A DNA stretch of 64,000 bases from MGML01 sp034416335 (GTDB lineage Bacteria; Chloroflexota; Dehalococcoidia; Dehalococcoidales; UBA2162). The position numbers and the translations under genes were made by a program. Positions 1-10,100 of this stretch are shown in pieces (the first letter of the stretch is position 1; the number at the start of each line of letters is the position of its first letter). The DNA is taken from positions 225,596 through 289,595 of the forward strand of contig DAOULV010000010.1 in the NCBI GenBank assembly GCA_034416335.1. Direction: 5' to 3'. The notes under the pieces are model-generated. The model was given only the letters and a program-made list of their open reading frames with translations, did no database searches and was not told the DNA's origin.

Positions 1-161
1 TGATCTTATATTTTCAATCTTCACTTTTCCCGGTTATTCACAACACTTTCCAGTACGGTATAATCAATACAATATACCTTTGAATTTCTGTTATATTGAA
101 GAATCGCTTGTTTTAACTATCACAGATTCTGACTCGGCTACCAGATAAGGAGAACACAGAA

Positions 162-620
162 ATGGAAGATAGAAAGTACGGGAAATATTTCCTGACCGAA
201 CCGGCGTTAAGAAACAAACCGAAAATCAAGATGTCCAACCCGAGTGCCTATGTGGACAGTAGATCCCATTTCGGTCTACCGATTAATTTCTCCATGGCCT
301 GGCGGTATATCAAGGAACCGATGCTTTTTGACCGGATACCTCATTATCACGATTTCGACGAATTTCTTTGTTTCCTGGGCGGTAATCTGGAAGACATCTT
401 CGACTTCGACGCTACCGTAGAATTATCTCTGGGCGAAGAAGAGGAACTATATCTTATCGAACAACCTACGATAGTCCACATTCCGGCGGGACTGGTACAT
501 ACCCCACTCACGTTCAAACGCATCGATAAACCCGTACTCTTCCACCCCATCGCTCTAACGCCGGATTATTACAGCAACTTCGCCGAAAACGTGAAATTCT
601 TTAAAGACCCTAAGGTTTAA
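162..620 (+). CDS. Small single-domain cupin protein (paralogue 1)
   Basis: A 152-residue protein with a cupin-like core. A histidine/aspartate-rich first motif (PHYHDFDEFLCF) is followed by an acidic strand region and a second motif, VHIPAGLVHTPL, which fits the cupin pattern PxGxxH; together these could bind a metal. No signal peptide or membrane segment is seen. The start follows a good ribosome binding site (AAGGAGAA). It converges on the glycyl radical enzyme gene, ending 9 bases from it, and resembles the cupins at 4069-4485 and 15150-15620. Function is unknown. A role in binding a small acid or metal tied to the radical enzyme is only an inference from position. Confidence 0.8.
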   Translation: MEDRKYGKYFLTEPALRNKPKIKMSNPSAYVDSRSHFGLPINFSMAWRYIKEPMLFDRIPHYHDFDEFLCFLGGNLEDIFDFDATVELSLGEEEELYLIEQPTIVHIPAGLVHTPLTFKRIDKPVLFHPIALTPDYYSNFAENVKFFKDPKV

Positions 621-628
621 ATATGTTT

Positions 629-3079
629 CTAGCAGCCCTGAGTACTGCGATATATAATATCGTCCTGAATTTCCGGTGAAAGCATTACGAAATAGGCACT
701 GAAACCTCCCACCCGCACCACCAGGTCACGGTGCTTCTCCGGGTGTTCCTTGGCATCGAGTAACTCATCGGTATCAACCATATTAAACTGAATATGCTGT
801 CCGCCATTCCTGAAAAATGTCTCGGTAAGGTCGGCCAGTTTTTCCCGACTTTCCGGGCTCCGCATTACTGTTCCGGAGAACTTCTGGTTGAGGCAGGAAG
901 CATAGGACTCTTTGAAACCTGCCCTGAGCACCGACCTGATAACGCCGGTAGGACCGAGTTTATCCATGCCCCGCATCGGTGATATCGAGCCGTCGTTCAA
1001 TGGTTCCCGGGATTTTCGACCGTTCGGTAAAGCTCCCACGCCAAGACCGCCGAAAAAGTGCCAGGACAGTCCCTCACGGGAAATTTTACAGAGCACATCG
1101 AACGGGTTGGTATAGGACATGATAACGCTGCCGGAGAAAATACCCACATCTCTAACCATCAGGTCTGCTTCTTCGATATCATTACCGAATTTAGGTGCCG
1201 CCAGGCACATCTGCCGTATTTCCTCACCTTTTTTGCCGGCGAAGTCGGAATCCAGCACCTGCAGGAGTTCGTCCATACTCAAATTTTTCTCTTCGTAGAC
1301 CAGCTTCTTAATAGCGGTTAGAGAGTCCGCCGTATCCACGATGGCGCGGTCGCTGATACCATAGCTGTGGTCCGAATCAGTAATTAATATGTCCTGACCT
1401 TTTTCCATGCAGTTAGGTCCGGCAACGACGGAGTTGAACGGAAAGCGAAGATATACAGGTTCCACACTCTGGGCTAAAGTACCCAGCCACATAACCCGGT
1501 TGACTATATACTTACACTGCCTCTTAAAGGCTTCGTATAATTCCCCAAATGTTTTAAATTCCCGTGGGTCGCCGACATCGATTCCTACTTTCTTACCGGT
1601 TATTTGCGATACGCCGCGGTGAAGAGTGAGGTCCAGCATAAGCGCCACATTGACCGCTCCCTTACCTTCACTGCCGTTATGGTCGATTTTGGTAGGCAGT
1701 ATCGGAGTTACACAACCCTGGCCGTACCAGTTTCTCGCCTCGACAGCAGGAGTTCCGTCTTTAAGAAAACTCTCTACCACGTGGTCGCTGTTTTCAAAGA
1801 GGGGGATGCCACCCTTTGTCTTATAGTTTGTTTCCAGGGCTTTCAGCAGCAGCCGGCGCGGTGTCTGAGCATGCCAGTTGAGCAGTACGGTGGGAGAAGA
1901 GAGTTTCATCAGACCTATCATATGGAGAACAAGATAACTCAACGGATTGGTGGTATCTTTCCCTTCTACATCCACGCCACCGATATTTATACTGTTGATA
2001 CTGTAACTGAACTGGTGGGTTTCCTCCTGGGTTTCACCGGACGGCGCGACTACTTTCATTCCCCAGAGCGTTAAGGCGCTTCCCAGCAAGTCTGCAGCCC
2101 TCTCAAGTGTCAGTCGTCCCTCTCTGATATCGTTTTCAAGATAAGAATTCAGGTACTGGTCCAGCCTGCCGACCAGCAGAGGATACATCGCTTCAAGTCC
2201 TCTGCCAATCATAATGAAGTTCATAAACTGGAGGGCTTCACGGAAGGAACGTGCCGGGTATTCCGGTACCCTGTCACAAATTTCGGCAATCTCTAAAAGC
2301 TCGTCTCGTCGTGCAATATCAGATTCTTTTTCCGCTTTCTGACGCGCCAGTTCCGCGTACCTGTGCGCGTATTGTATCATTGTCTCGCAGACAATAATCG
2401 CCGATTGCCAGAAATAAAACTTATTAATGTCCGTTTCTTTCATTTCCTTGAAACGCTTTATCCCGGCTTCAGCTTCCTCGATCGACCCCCGCATTCCTTT
2501 AGCCAGAAGTTTTTCCCACATTCCCCTGCAGGTTATACCCGGGTAATACCCTGAATCCGGAGTGGGATCGGCGCATTTAGCATCTGTGATATCCTGCGCC
2601 CAGCTTCCCACGATAGACCGCCATTCGGCTTTGACGTGGTCAGGCGCTGTTTTACCGCCAAAAAAGCGGGAGCATTCTCTTAAAACGTCCTTTTCTTCTT
2701 TTGATTTTATCCCCAGCAATATCATCCCCCGACTGAGACTATCTCCTTCATCCCAGACACCGGGAATCGAGTCTCCGGTCTCATCGACGAAAACCGGCGC
2801 CCCGATGAGGTGTTCGGTCTCCCTGCCCACAATGATGTCAAAGTCAAATATCTCGATGGGGACATTTTCCAGTACTTTTTGGAACATCCTGGCGCGGCGG
2901 AGTTCAATGTCTTCACCCTCCGTTTCTTTCCAGGATTCCATCGCCAATCTGATGCGGTCCACGGATATCACACGCGGAGCGCTGAACATGGCATCCTTCA
3001 AACGGAAGAGACAGTCGCTCAGGTGGAGATTATCAATCCGGTCTAATAAAGCCTCGTCAGTCTTTGTTCCAGTAGCCAT
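629..3079 (-). CDS. Glycyl radical enzyme (pyruvate formate-lyase family), substrate unknown
   Basis: An 816-residue glycyl radical enzyme of normal family length. The glycine-radical loop is at the C terminus (RVGGFSAYF, radical Gly about 792). The thiyl-radical cysteine is about Cys456 in NWYGQGCVTPILP. Dehydratases and C-N/C-S lyases of this family usually have Cys-x-Glu with a general-base glutamate; here the residue is Thr. That argues against glycerol, diol, choline and hydroxyproline enzymes and leaves carbon-carbon chemistry, such as the X-succinate synthase or decarboxylase-like groups, or an unknown group. The start has a strong ribosome binding site (AAAGGAGG). The activase gene lies 53 bases upstream on the same strand. 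The family call is secure, the reaction is not. Confidence 0.93.
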   Translation of the reverse strand: MATGTKTDEALLDRIDNLHLSDCLFRLKDAMFSAPRVISVDRIRLAMESWKETEGEDIELRRARMFQKVLENVPIEIFDFDIIVGRETEHLIGAPVFVDETGDSIPGVWDEGDSLSRGMILLGIKSKEEKDVLRECSRFFGGKTAPDHVKAEWRSIVGSWAQDITDAKCADPTPDSGYYPGITCRGMWEKLLAKGMRGSIEEAEAGIKRFKEMKETDINKFYFWQSAIIVCETMIQYAHRYAELARQKAEKESDIARRDELLEIAEICDRVPEYPARSFREALQFMNFIMIGRGLEAMYPLLVGRLDQYLNSYLENDIREGRLTLERAADLLGSALTLWGMKVVAPSGETQEETHQFSYSINSINIGGVDVEGKDTTNPLSYLVLHMIGLMKLSSPTVLLNWHAQTPRRLLLKALETNYKTKGGIPLFENSDHVVESFLKDGTPAVEARNWYGQGCVTPILPTKIDHNGSEGKGAVNVALMLDLTLHRGVSQITGKKVGIDVGDPREFKTFGELYEAFKRQCKYIVNRVMWLGTLAQSVEPVYLRFPFNSVVAGPNCMEKGQDILITDSDHSYGISDRAIVDTADSLTAIKKLVYEEKNLSMDELLQVLDSDFAGKKGEEIRQMCLAAPKFGNDIEEADLMVRDVGIFSGSVIMSYTNPFDVLCKISREGLSWHFFGGLGVGALPNGRKSREPLNDGSISPMRGMDKLGPTGVIRSVLRAGFKESYASCLNQKFSGTVMRSPESREKLADLTETFFRNGGQHIQFNMVDTDELLDAKEHPEKHRDLVVRVGGFSAYFVMLSPEIQDDIIYRSTQGC

Positions 3080-3132
3080 AACTGCCTCCTTTCGAGGTTA
3101 ATGCCGTGAACAGCTTTACTGTATATCGTTTA

Positions 3133-4041
3133 TTATCTTGATATCAAGCAGGTAATACCGTACTTCTCGAACGTATTTTTTATCGAATCTAACTTTTCCG
3201 GCTCGTGTGAGGAAATGTCGGGCAGGCTGTATTTTCTGTCCAGAGATTCATATTTACCTTTCCCGAGCCGGTGGTATGGCATCAGTTCGATGCGGCAGGC
3301 ATTGTTTCCCAGAGTACGTAAAAAATCTGCTGTGTCCCTGATGTTATTAGCATCGTCATTTATACCGGGCACCAAAGGCATACGGAACAGGGTTTCTGCA
3401 TTACTTTCAAAAACAATTTTTGCATTGGATAGTATCAACTCATTCGGTTTGCCGGTGTACTGGCAGTGCTTTTGTGAATCGAGGTGCTTGAGATCGAAAA
3501 GTACGTAGTCCGCATAACGAAGTACCTGCCGTACAACGGATGAGGAAACATAGCCGGATGTCTCGATGCAGGTATGAATACCGGCTTCCCGGCACTTTAT
3601 AAGAAGGTCGCATACCAGTTGTGGCTGCAGCAGTGCTTCTCCGCCGGAAACCGTCACCCCACCGCCAGATGAATCGTAGAACATTTTATCCCTGCATACG
3701 GCATCGAAAATTTCATTCGCATTCATCTGTTTCCCGTACTGGACAATTGCGTCATAAGAACAGACTGAGCTGCACTCACCGCAGCCTGAACATAGTTCCC
3801 GGTCGATGCAGGGAAGTTCACCTTCCTTATAAATCAGGGCATCGTTCGGGCAGACTTCAGCGCATTTTCCGCATTTCGTACAGAGTTTTTTTATAAATCC
3901 GACTTCGGGCAGCGGAGAAATACATTCGGGATTACTGCACCACTGGCATTCAAGCCCGCACCCCTTGAAAAAAACCACGGTTCTTATTCCCGGGCCGTCG
4001 TGAATGGAGTAACCCTGAATATTAGTTACCAGATTATTCAT
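3133..4041 (-). CDS. Glycyl radical enzyme activase (radical SAM)
   Basis: A 302-residue activating enzyme that would use S-adenosylmethionine and a 4Fe-4S cluster to put the radical on the neighbouring glycyl radical enzyme. The radical SAM motif CGLECQWC (Cys28, Cys32, Cys35) has the CxxxCxxC spacing. An inserted ferredoxin domain carries two more clusters, CTKCGKCAEVC (residues 54-64) and CSGCGECSSVC (84-94), as in activases of non-PFL family members. The GGEALLQ segment matches the SAM-binding GGE motif. It lies directly upstream of the enzyme gene, so the two form an operon, and 27 bases separate its start from the stop of the cupin gene at 4069-4485 on the same strand. Confidence 0.95.
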   Translation of the reverse strand: MNNLVTNIQGYSIHDGPGIRTVVFFKGCGLECQWCSNPECISPLPEVGFIKKLCTKCGKCAEVCPNDALIYKEGELPCIDRELCSGCGECSSVCSYDAIVQYGKQMNANEIFDAVCRDKMFYDSSGGGVTVSGGEALLQPQLVCDLLIKCREAGIHTCIETSGYVSSSVVRQVLRYADYVLFDLKHLDSQKHCQYTGKPNELILSNAKIVFESNAETLFRMPLVPGINDDANNIRDTADFLRTLGNNACRIELMPYHRLGKGKYESLDRKYSLPDISSHEPEKLDSIKNTFEKYGITCLISR

Positions 4042-4068
4042 ATATTATTCCCGGGTATGTTTCAGGAT

Positions 4069-4485
4069 TCAGCTATTATCGGAATCCTCTTTCTTAACGT
4101 ATTTCGATGCAATACTGGTATGGAAAAGTATCAAAGGCTTATCTACTTTTTTGAAAATAAGCGGACAATGTACCAGCCCCGCCGGAATATATACACTCGC
4201 CGGTGATGTGATGGTATGTATTTCCTGTTCCTCGCCCAGTCCTATCTCTATCTCGGCGAAGAGTTCGTCCATATGCTCGTAGTCATATGATACGAAATGT
4301 AGATACATATCGAAGTCATGAGAGTGAGGATATTCCTCCATCTTGCACGGCTCCATCACACGGGTAATCATGAACGTTACGTCGGTTTTATAATCGGTTT
4401 CGCCGATCCATTCCATGGTCGGCCACGGCTCGTGTTTGGTTACTGATTTTCTGACTACATACTTACCGTACTTGGTATTATCCAT
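4069..4485 (-). CDS. Small single-domain cupin protein (paralogue 2)
   Basis: A 138-residue cupin-like protein. Motif one is YPHSHDFDMYLHF and motif two is VYIPAGLVHCPLIF, nearly the same as in the protein at 162-620 (HIPAGLVHTPLTF). It is the first gene of a probable operon cupin - activase - glycyl radical enzyme, with a strong AGGAGGT ribosome binding site upstream. No targeting signal is present. The conserved His/Asp set could bind a metal. Its position makes a supporting or regulatory role for the radical enzyme plausible, but the sequence does not show the function. Confidence 0.8.
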   Translation of the reverse strand: MDNTKYGKYVVRKSVTKHEPWPTMEWIGETDYKTDVTFMITRVMEPCKMEEYPHSHDFDMYLHFVSYDYEHMDELFAEIEIGLGEEQEIHTITSPASVYIPAGLVHCPLIFKKVDKPLILFHTSIASKYVKKEDSDNS

Positions 4486-4499
4486 TTAGTTTTACCTCC

Positions 4500-4533
4500 T
4501 GCCGATATGCTTATTATGCCGATATGCTTATTA
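4500..4533. repeat. Perfect 17-bp tandem direct repeat in the 5' leader of the cupin-activase-GRE operon
   Basis: The unit TGCCGATATGCTTATTA occurs twice in a row without mismatch, directly upstream of the ribosome binding site of the cupin gene (minus strand). It would lie in the operon's 5' untranslated leader or promoter. It could be a pair of regulator sites or a simple duplication. Confidence 0.85.
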
Positions 4534-4669
4534 TTTTGTCATTAAATTAATAAACATATCAATCGGTTAAGAGCATAGCATTTTTATCACTTTACGCTTT
4601 TCGGATAGAGATAAAACTTGACTCACTTTGACGATGAGATAATGAAGTAGCCCGGAAGCACCGGATTCT

Positions 4670-4698
4670 TTGACAGTACCGAGGTATCACAGTAAAAT
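4670..4698 (+). promoter_or_regulatory. Sigma-70-type promoter for the GH13 gene
   Basis: A consensus -35 box TTGACA (4670-4675) is followed after 17 bases by TAAAAT (4693-4698). Transcription would start about base 4705, right at the ATG at 4706. No ribosome binding site precedes that ATG, which suggests a leaderless transcript. The upstream TTG at 4670 lies inside the -35 box and is unlikely to be the start. Confidence 0.6.
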
Positions 4699-4705
4699 TC
4701 ATTCG

Positions 4706-6328
4706 ATGAAGATTGCAGGCAATAGCGAAAGTGTATCTTCTTTACCGCAAAAAGGCAGCGATAAAAATTATCCTTTCTGGCTGAAACAGGCTGTTTTTTA
4801 CCAGATTTACCCACAGAGTTTCTATGATAGCAATGGCGACGGTATCGGCGACATCCCCGGTATAATTCGGAAACTGGACTATATTCAGTGGCTGGGCATT
4901 AATGCAGTCTGGATAAATCCCTGTTTTGTGTCTCCTTTTCAGGATGCCGGTTATGATGTGTCTGATTATTACCGGATTGCACCGCGGTACGGCACCAATC
5001 GCAACCTTTACAGACTCTGCCGGGAAGCGCACCGGCGAGGAATAAAAGTCTGTCTTGACCTAGTAGCCGGTCATACCTCCGTCGAGCACCCCCGGTTTAA
5101 GGCCTCCGCCCGCCAGAGACGGAATAAACACACCGACCGTTATATCTGGACCCCACCAACTGTATCCAATGCCGATACGGAGCTTTCTCTGATAAAGAGT
5201 AGTACCTCAAGAGATGATTTCTATATCGCAAACTGTTTCGATTTTCAGCCGGCTTTAAACTACGGTTTTGCCCGACCGGAGCAGCCATGGCAGCAGCCCG
5301 TGGATGCTATCGGACCGGCTGAGAACCGCCAAGAGCTGCTTAAAATAATGAACTACTGGCTTGGCCACGGAGTGGACGGTTTTCGCGTTGACATGGCTTT
5401 TTCACTTGTAAAGATGGACCCGGACCGGAAAGAGACAATAAAGTTATGGCAGGATATCGGCAGGAAAATACGCGCCGACTATCCCGACATGGTCCTGATT
5501 TCGGAGTGGGGGAACCCCGAGGAATCGATAGCCGCCGGCTTCGATATCGATTTCATGCTGCACTTCGGTGTCAGTGGCTATCCCGACCTGATGCTTAATG
5601 AGGACTGCTTCTTCCGCCGGAGCGGCGGCGCAAATATAAAAGAATTCCTGAAACCTTATCTGGAAATGGCAGGAAAAACAGAAGGGAAAGGACTGATTTC
5701 CATACCCAGCGCGAATCACGATATCAAAAGGCCCTGTTCAGATGGCAGAACGATCAGCGACCTTAAAGTCATTTTCACCTTTCTACTGACCTGGCCGGGA
5801 ATACCTTTTATCTATTATGGTGATGAAATTAGCATGCGTTATATCCCGGGGGTGGTATCGAAAGAAGGTGGATTCGACCGGACCGGCTCGCGAACACCGA
5901 TGCAGTGGGACAATACTCCGAATGCCGGATTTTCAACTGCCGGAAAAGAACGTCTTTACCTTCCCATCGATTCCCGCAAAGACCGCCCGACTGTCGAAAA
6001 GCAAACCGAAGATTCCGGTTCGCTGCTTAACCACGTACGCAACCTTATTGCTTTAAGAAAACAATACCCTTCGCTGCAGGCTGAAGATGCTCTTGTGCCT
6101 TTGTCGGTCGAAACCGACAACCATTATTTTACTTATATACGGCAGACTGATGACGAACGGTTCCTTATTGCGCTGAACCCGTCTGCCGAACCGTCACAAA
6201 CAGAAATCAAAGGAACACGACCCGCTAACCTGACGCCGGTAATATCTCATGGCATAAAAGGGCGAATCGAGGGTGAAGATATCAGGCTCGATATGACAGG
6301 CGTTTCTTACGCTGTATTCAAGCTATAA
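4706..6328 (+). CDS. GH13 alpha-glucosidase / alpha-amylase family enzyme
   Basis: A glycoside hydrolase family 13 enzyme of about 540 residues, related to oligo-1,6-glucosidases and trehalose-forming enzymes. Counted from an upstream in-frame TTG at 4670, the nucleophile is Asp241 (GFRVDMAF), the acid/base Glu279 (LISEWGNPE) and the transition-state stabiliser region His350-Asp351 (SANHD). The QIYPQSFYDSNGDGIGD block is typical of exo-acting alpha-glucosidases, and FIYYGDEIS with RTPMQWDN completes the barrel. No signal peptide is seen, so it is probably cytoplasmic and may act on glycogen or compatible-solute sugars. The ATG at 4706 is chosen because a promoter overlaps the longer reading. 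The exact substrate is not resolved. Confidence 0.9.
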   Translation: MKIAGNSESVSSLPQKGSDKNYPFWLKQAVFYQIYPQSFYDSNGDGIGDIPGIIRKLDYIQWLGINAVWINPCFVSPFQDAGYDVSDYYRIAPRYGTNRNLYRLCREAHRRGIKVCLDLVAGHTSVEHPRFKASARQRRNKHTDRYIWTPPTVSNADTELSLIKSSTSRDDFYIANCFDFQPALNYGFARPEQPWQQPVDAIGPAENRQELLKIMNYWLGHGVDGFRVDMAFSLVKMDPDRKETIKLWQDIGRKIRADYPDMVLISEWGNPEESIAAGFDIDFMLHFGVSGYPDLMLNEDCFFRRSGGANIKEFLKPYLEMAGKTEGKGLISIPSANHDIKRPCSDGRTISDLKVIFTFLLTWPGIPFIYYGDEISMRYIPGVVSKEGGFDRTGSRTPMQWDNTPNAGFSTAGKERLYLPIDSRKDRPTVEKQTEDSGSLLNHVRNLIALRKQYPSLQAEDALVPLSVETDNHYFTYIRQTDDERFLIALNPSAEPSQTEIKGTRPANLTPVISHGIKGRIEGEDIRLDMTGVSYAVFKL

Positions 6329-6358
6329 AACAATAATACGTTACCCGGAGGTTATGAA

Positions 6359-7165
6359 ATGAATGTAAAGGAAGTAGTCGATGTTATCCTGGCATTAAAC
6401 GGCGGAAAACAATTTGAAGAGACCTGCGACCAGTTGATTGAAGGTAACTGGGAGCAGCAGGTAACCGGAGTTACAACTACCTTTATGGCAACTGTGGATG
6501 TTATCCGTCGGGCATCCGATATGGGGTACAATCTAATCGTTACCCATGAGCCTACTTATTTTACTCACCAGGACCGTACGGACTGGCTGGAGTCCGACCC
6601 TGTTTATCACAAGAAGAAGGCTTTAATCGACGATAACAGTATATCCATCTGGCGATACCACGACCATATGCACCGCGGCATTACCGACCTTATATATACC
6701 GGCTTATTGAAAGATTTAGGGTGGGAGGAATATCTGGACACAAAACTCCCTGAACCGCATTGCTACTCGGTCCCTGCAACCACCGTAAAAGACCTGGTTG
6801 AATTCTTTAAAAAAATGCTCGGTATGGATGTTATACGGGTCATCGGCAATCCGGAGATGGAATGCAGCCGGGTCGGCATACTGGTTGGCGGTGGAAGTCT
6901 TGGTCTCGGTCAGGAAAATATGCCGGCCAGGCTAATGAACGATGAGCGGCTGGATGTAATGGTCTGCGGCGAGATTACCGAATGGACACTGAGTGCCTAT
7001 ATCCGTGATGCGTCTGCTCTGGGTTTTAATAAAGCCATGATTATCGTGGGACATGAGCGAAGCGAGGAACCCGGAATGAAAGACCTGGCAGAACGGCTTC
7101 GACCTTTACTGGGGGACATCCCGGTCCTTTTTGCAGATTCCGGAGAACCTTTCTTATACCTGTAA
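6359..7165 (+). CDS. Nif3-like dinuclear metal centre protein
   Basis: A 268-residue member of the Nif3/YbgI (DUF34/GTP cyclohydrolase I type 2-like) family. Family features are the N-terminal GVTTTFMATVDVI segment and the metal-site block NLIVTHEPTYFTH, then WRYHDHMHRG with further candidate metal-binding histidines. The C-terminal part (VMVCGEITEW, IIVGHERSEEPGM) carries the closing His/Glu ligands. The family forms ring-like hexamers with two metals per subunit; its biochemical role is debated. It follows the GH13 gene by 30 bases with an ATTACCCGGAGGT ribosome binding site and may be cotranscribed, but no functional link is evident. Confidence 0.88.
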   Translation: MNVKEVVDVILALNGGKQFEETCDQLIEGNWEQQVTGVTTTFMATVDVIRRASDMGYNLIVTHEPTYFTHQDRTDWLESDPVYHKKKALIDDNSISIWRYHDHMHRGITDLIYTGLLKDLGWEEYLDTKLPEPHCYSVPATTVKDLVEFFKKMLGMDVIRVIGNPEMECSRVGILVGGGSLGLGQENMPARLMNDERLDVMVCGEITEWTLSAYIRDASALGFNKAMIIVGHERSEEPGMKDLAERLRPLLGDIPVLFADSGEPFLYL

Positions 7166-7197
7166 AGACCTTGTATATATGGATGATTTCTTTGAGT

Positions 7198-10100
7198 TTA
7201 CTGTACTCGGCCTGATTTTCGGTAGAGAGTAACACCCTTGTAGTCGCGGTGGACATCGAAGACTGTCCGGAGTACATCCACGTAAGGGCTGCGTATCGCT
7301 TTCTCGTCATTGATTGTCTCGATCGTTATCCGGTGCAAAGGCTGAAATTGTCGGGTCAGCATGTGGCGCAGAGGGCTGAGGTATTCGGGTAGATGAGGGT
7401 CGTCAGGAGCAACGTTAAATGTCAGGTCGCGTCCGTTCCGTCTGGATACCGATACCAGTCTGTTACCCCGGTAGACAAGATGGGTACCGGTAACGCGTTT
7501 CGGCAGAGAGCCTTTTATCGACTCAAGCTTAATCCCGCACAGCGATGCCGGATCCGCAGCGTTAATCCAGTAGACGACGTCTTCCGGCAGTTTCCGCTGC
7601 AGACGGTGAAAAGCCTGGTGCGAGATAAATTGCGGTCCGGGAATGCCATGAAAGAAGTATCCGGCCAGTACTTCTCCGGAGAGTTCCATTAGCCGCAGGG
7701 CACGGAAAACGTTTCTCCACTGAAAAGCAGGCAGTTCCCTTTCCAGCAGTTCTCTGAAAAGAATCCCGTATCGGTCAAGCAGGAGTCTCGCCCGGTCTTT
7801 CATTCGCTCCTCGGTCTCTAACAGGTCTTCGTCCGGTTCGGGAACGGGAAGTAAGAACCAGTTGCCGACATACGGTAGAGAGCTCTTCCAGCGTGTGAAA
7901 CCGCGTCGACCGCCGGCAGTACGTCGACCGCGAAAACGCCGACCTGTTTTTGCTGCGTCAACCTCCGGCGCTTTGAAACGGTTCAATATACCGCGACGGA
8001 GTGAGGTGAAAGTGTCATTGGTAACCCTTCCCTGCCACACTGCACCCCAGAGACGGTCGGAAAGCTCCCCGGGACGGTACCCGGATTGAGTGAGTAAAGT
8101 GGAAAAATCATATTTGCCCAGTTTGCCGGGGAAAACATTGGCAAGTTCATCATCGTCAGTTGATTCTTCTGTAGCTGCTTCACTTGTATTATCTTCCTGC
8201 ATCAGGTCCAGATCAGGCTCGAAGCAAAAGGCTATGCGTTGTTTTCCACTGCCTACCCAGCGAAGGTTACTCTCCCCCATAGCACTGTCCAGCCATGAAG
8301 TAGAATACTGGTGGAGCCTGGCAGGCAGAATTTCCGATTCCCAGAGAGATGACGGTACCGGCAAACAGATTAACTGTTCGATACTCCGGAATAATCTCTC
8401 AACAAAGAACACCATCTCATTCTCGGAATTGGTCACGCCCTGATAGGAGGCAAGGAAAAGGGGTAACCACTCCACGTCCAGTGGCTCGAAGACAGGTACG
8501 GAGCTTGCCCGTGCCAGCCTGAGTAATATCTCAAAATTCTCGCTGTCACAGACATATTCGTCGGTACTTTCCGTTATCAGCGACCCCATGATTACCTTTT
8601 GGGAGTCGATAAGGTCTTCCAGCACTAGGGACAGGCGCTGCTTCTCGATTCCGAGCGTGTCAAGGATAAAGTCGTACGTTACCGGACCATAATAACGGAG
8701 CCACTCCGCCAGTACATCGGCCATGATTTCGTCGCTGTCTTCTGCTGCGATTGAAGAAATATCCTCTCTGTCGAAGGTTACATCATGAGAACCTGTCAGA
8801 GGTTCAATTGCTATAGCCTGTTCTCCGTAGAGGGCGTGGGTGATTCTGGGAAGGGTTTCCAGTGCAACTATCAGTGGTTCCGAAGCTCCCAGCGGATTTA
8901 TCAGGGTAAGTCTTTCCACAAGCGATTCCTGTAACTTTTTAATATCGGTTTTGTGGTCATTTTTCATTGCCTGCAACAGACGTTCCCACTCCGGTACCGG
9001 GATTAGCAGCCGTTCTTTTATCCAGTCTACTAATTCTCGCGGAGTCTCCGGCGAATAGCCGGGAGAGAGCCGCTGCTGCTTCAGTTCGAACTGCTCCACC
9101 AGTTCACAGGCAATGGTGGGACGGATTCCCGGAGTGAATACTACGTGATTTAAAAGATCGCTGCGTAATCTGGAAGTAGATTCTGCTATCGGCTCGTCGG
9201 TCATGTAGAGATACTGGTTGGTCTGCCGCCAGGAAAGGCTCTGTGCCATCGGACTGGGAAAGCTGGTGTGAGTCTCTGACCATTTGATTGCACCCGACTC
9301 AAGCTCGACCAGCACCTGTTTCATGCTTTCCATGTCGAATTCATCCTGCAGGCAGGTACGCCACGCTTCCAGAAGAATGGGAAAGTCTTCATACTGCATG
9401 ATGGAATCAAGCAGTTTCTGCGAGCGCATACGGTTCATCCAGAGCGGCATTCTCTGACCGATTTTATTGCGGGTCAAGAGTAAAGAACGACCGGCACACT
9501 CGCGGAACCTGGCCCCGAAGAACCCGGAGCCTTCCAGCCGCTTCCTGATAAGTTTTTCTACGGCTGCACTCGAAACTAGAGAAAGCACCTCATCGGCGTC
9601 GGCATCATGCGGCAACTGGATGACAATGCAGTCGTTACCGGTATATACCTCCAGCCGCTGGCCGTACTGCTCTTCCCAGGCTGCATCCAGCGCCATGGCG
9701 AACGGGCGGTTGACTCGTCCACCCCAGGTTGTGTGCAATACAAGCTGGTTTCCCGGCACTCCTCCCGGCCCGGTATTGACATACTCCACCAAGATATGGT
9801 GCCGGTGAGGCAGGTCGCAGCCGGTCATTTCTTTCTGCTGATTCAGAAAGTCGACCAGCTGCTCGGCCGCATCGGCATCCATGTGATATTTAATTTGCAG
9901 TGTATTGAGAAAGTCGGTATCATCCAGACGATTGTTGGCAGTCTCCAGGAACTGGCCGATTCGCTCCGAGAAATGGAAGTTACGGTAGTTTTCCTCACCT
10001 ATCCAGAACGGTGCCGCCATTATCCTGGGATTGGCGGGAGTCACGAAGACATCATTATGGGTAACACGCTCTATTTTCCAGTTCTGCGTTCCCAGAGCGA

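Noticed and set aside
1604..2074. A 156-codon open frame on the plus strand inside the glycyl radical enzyme gene
   Set aside because: It is antisense to a secure, well-conserved enzyme and shows no family motif; it is a codon-bias shadow.
4500..4533. Possible start of a CRISPR-like array
   Set aside because: Only two units with no spacer between them, and no cas gene in the window.
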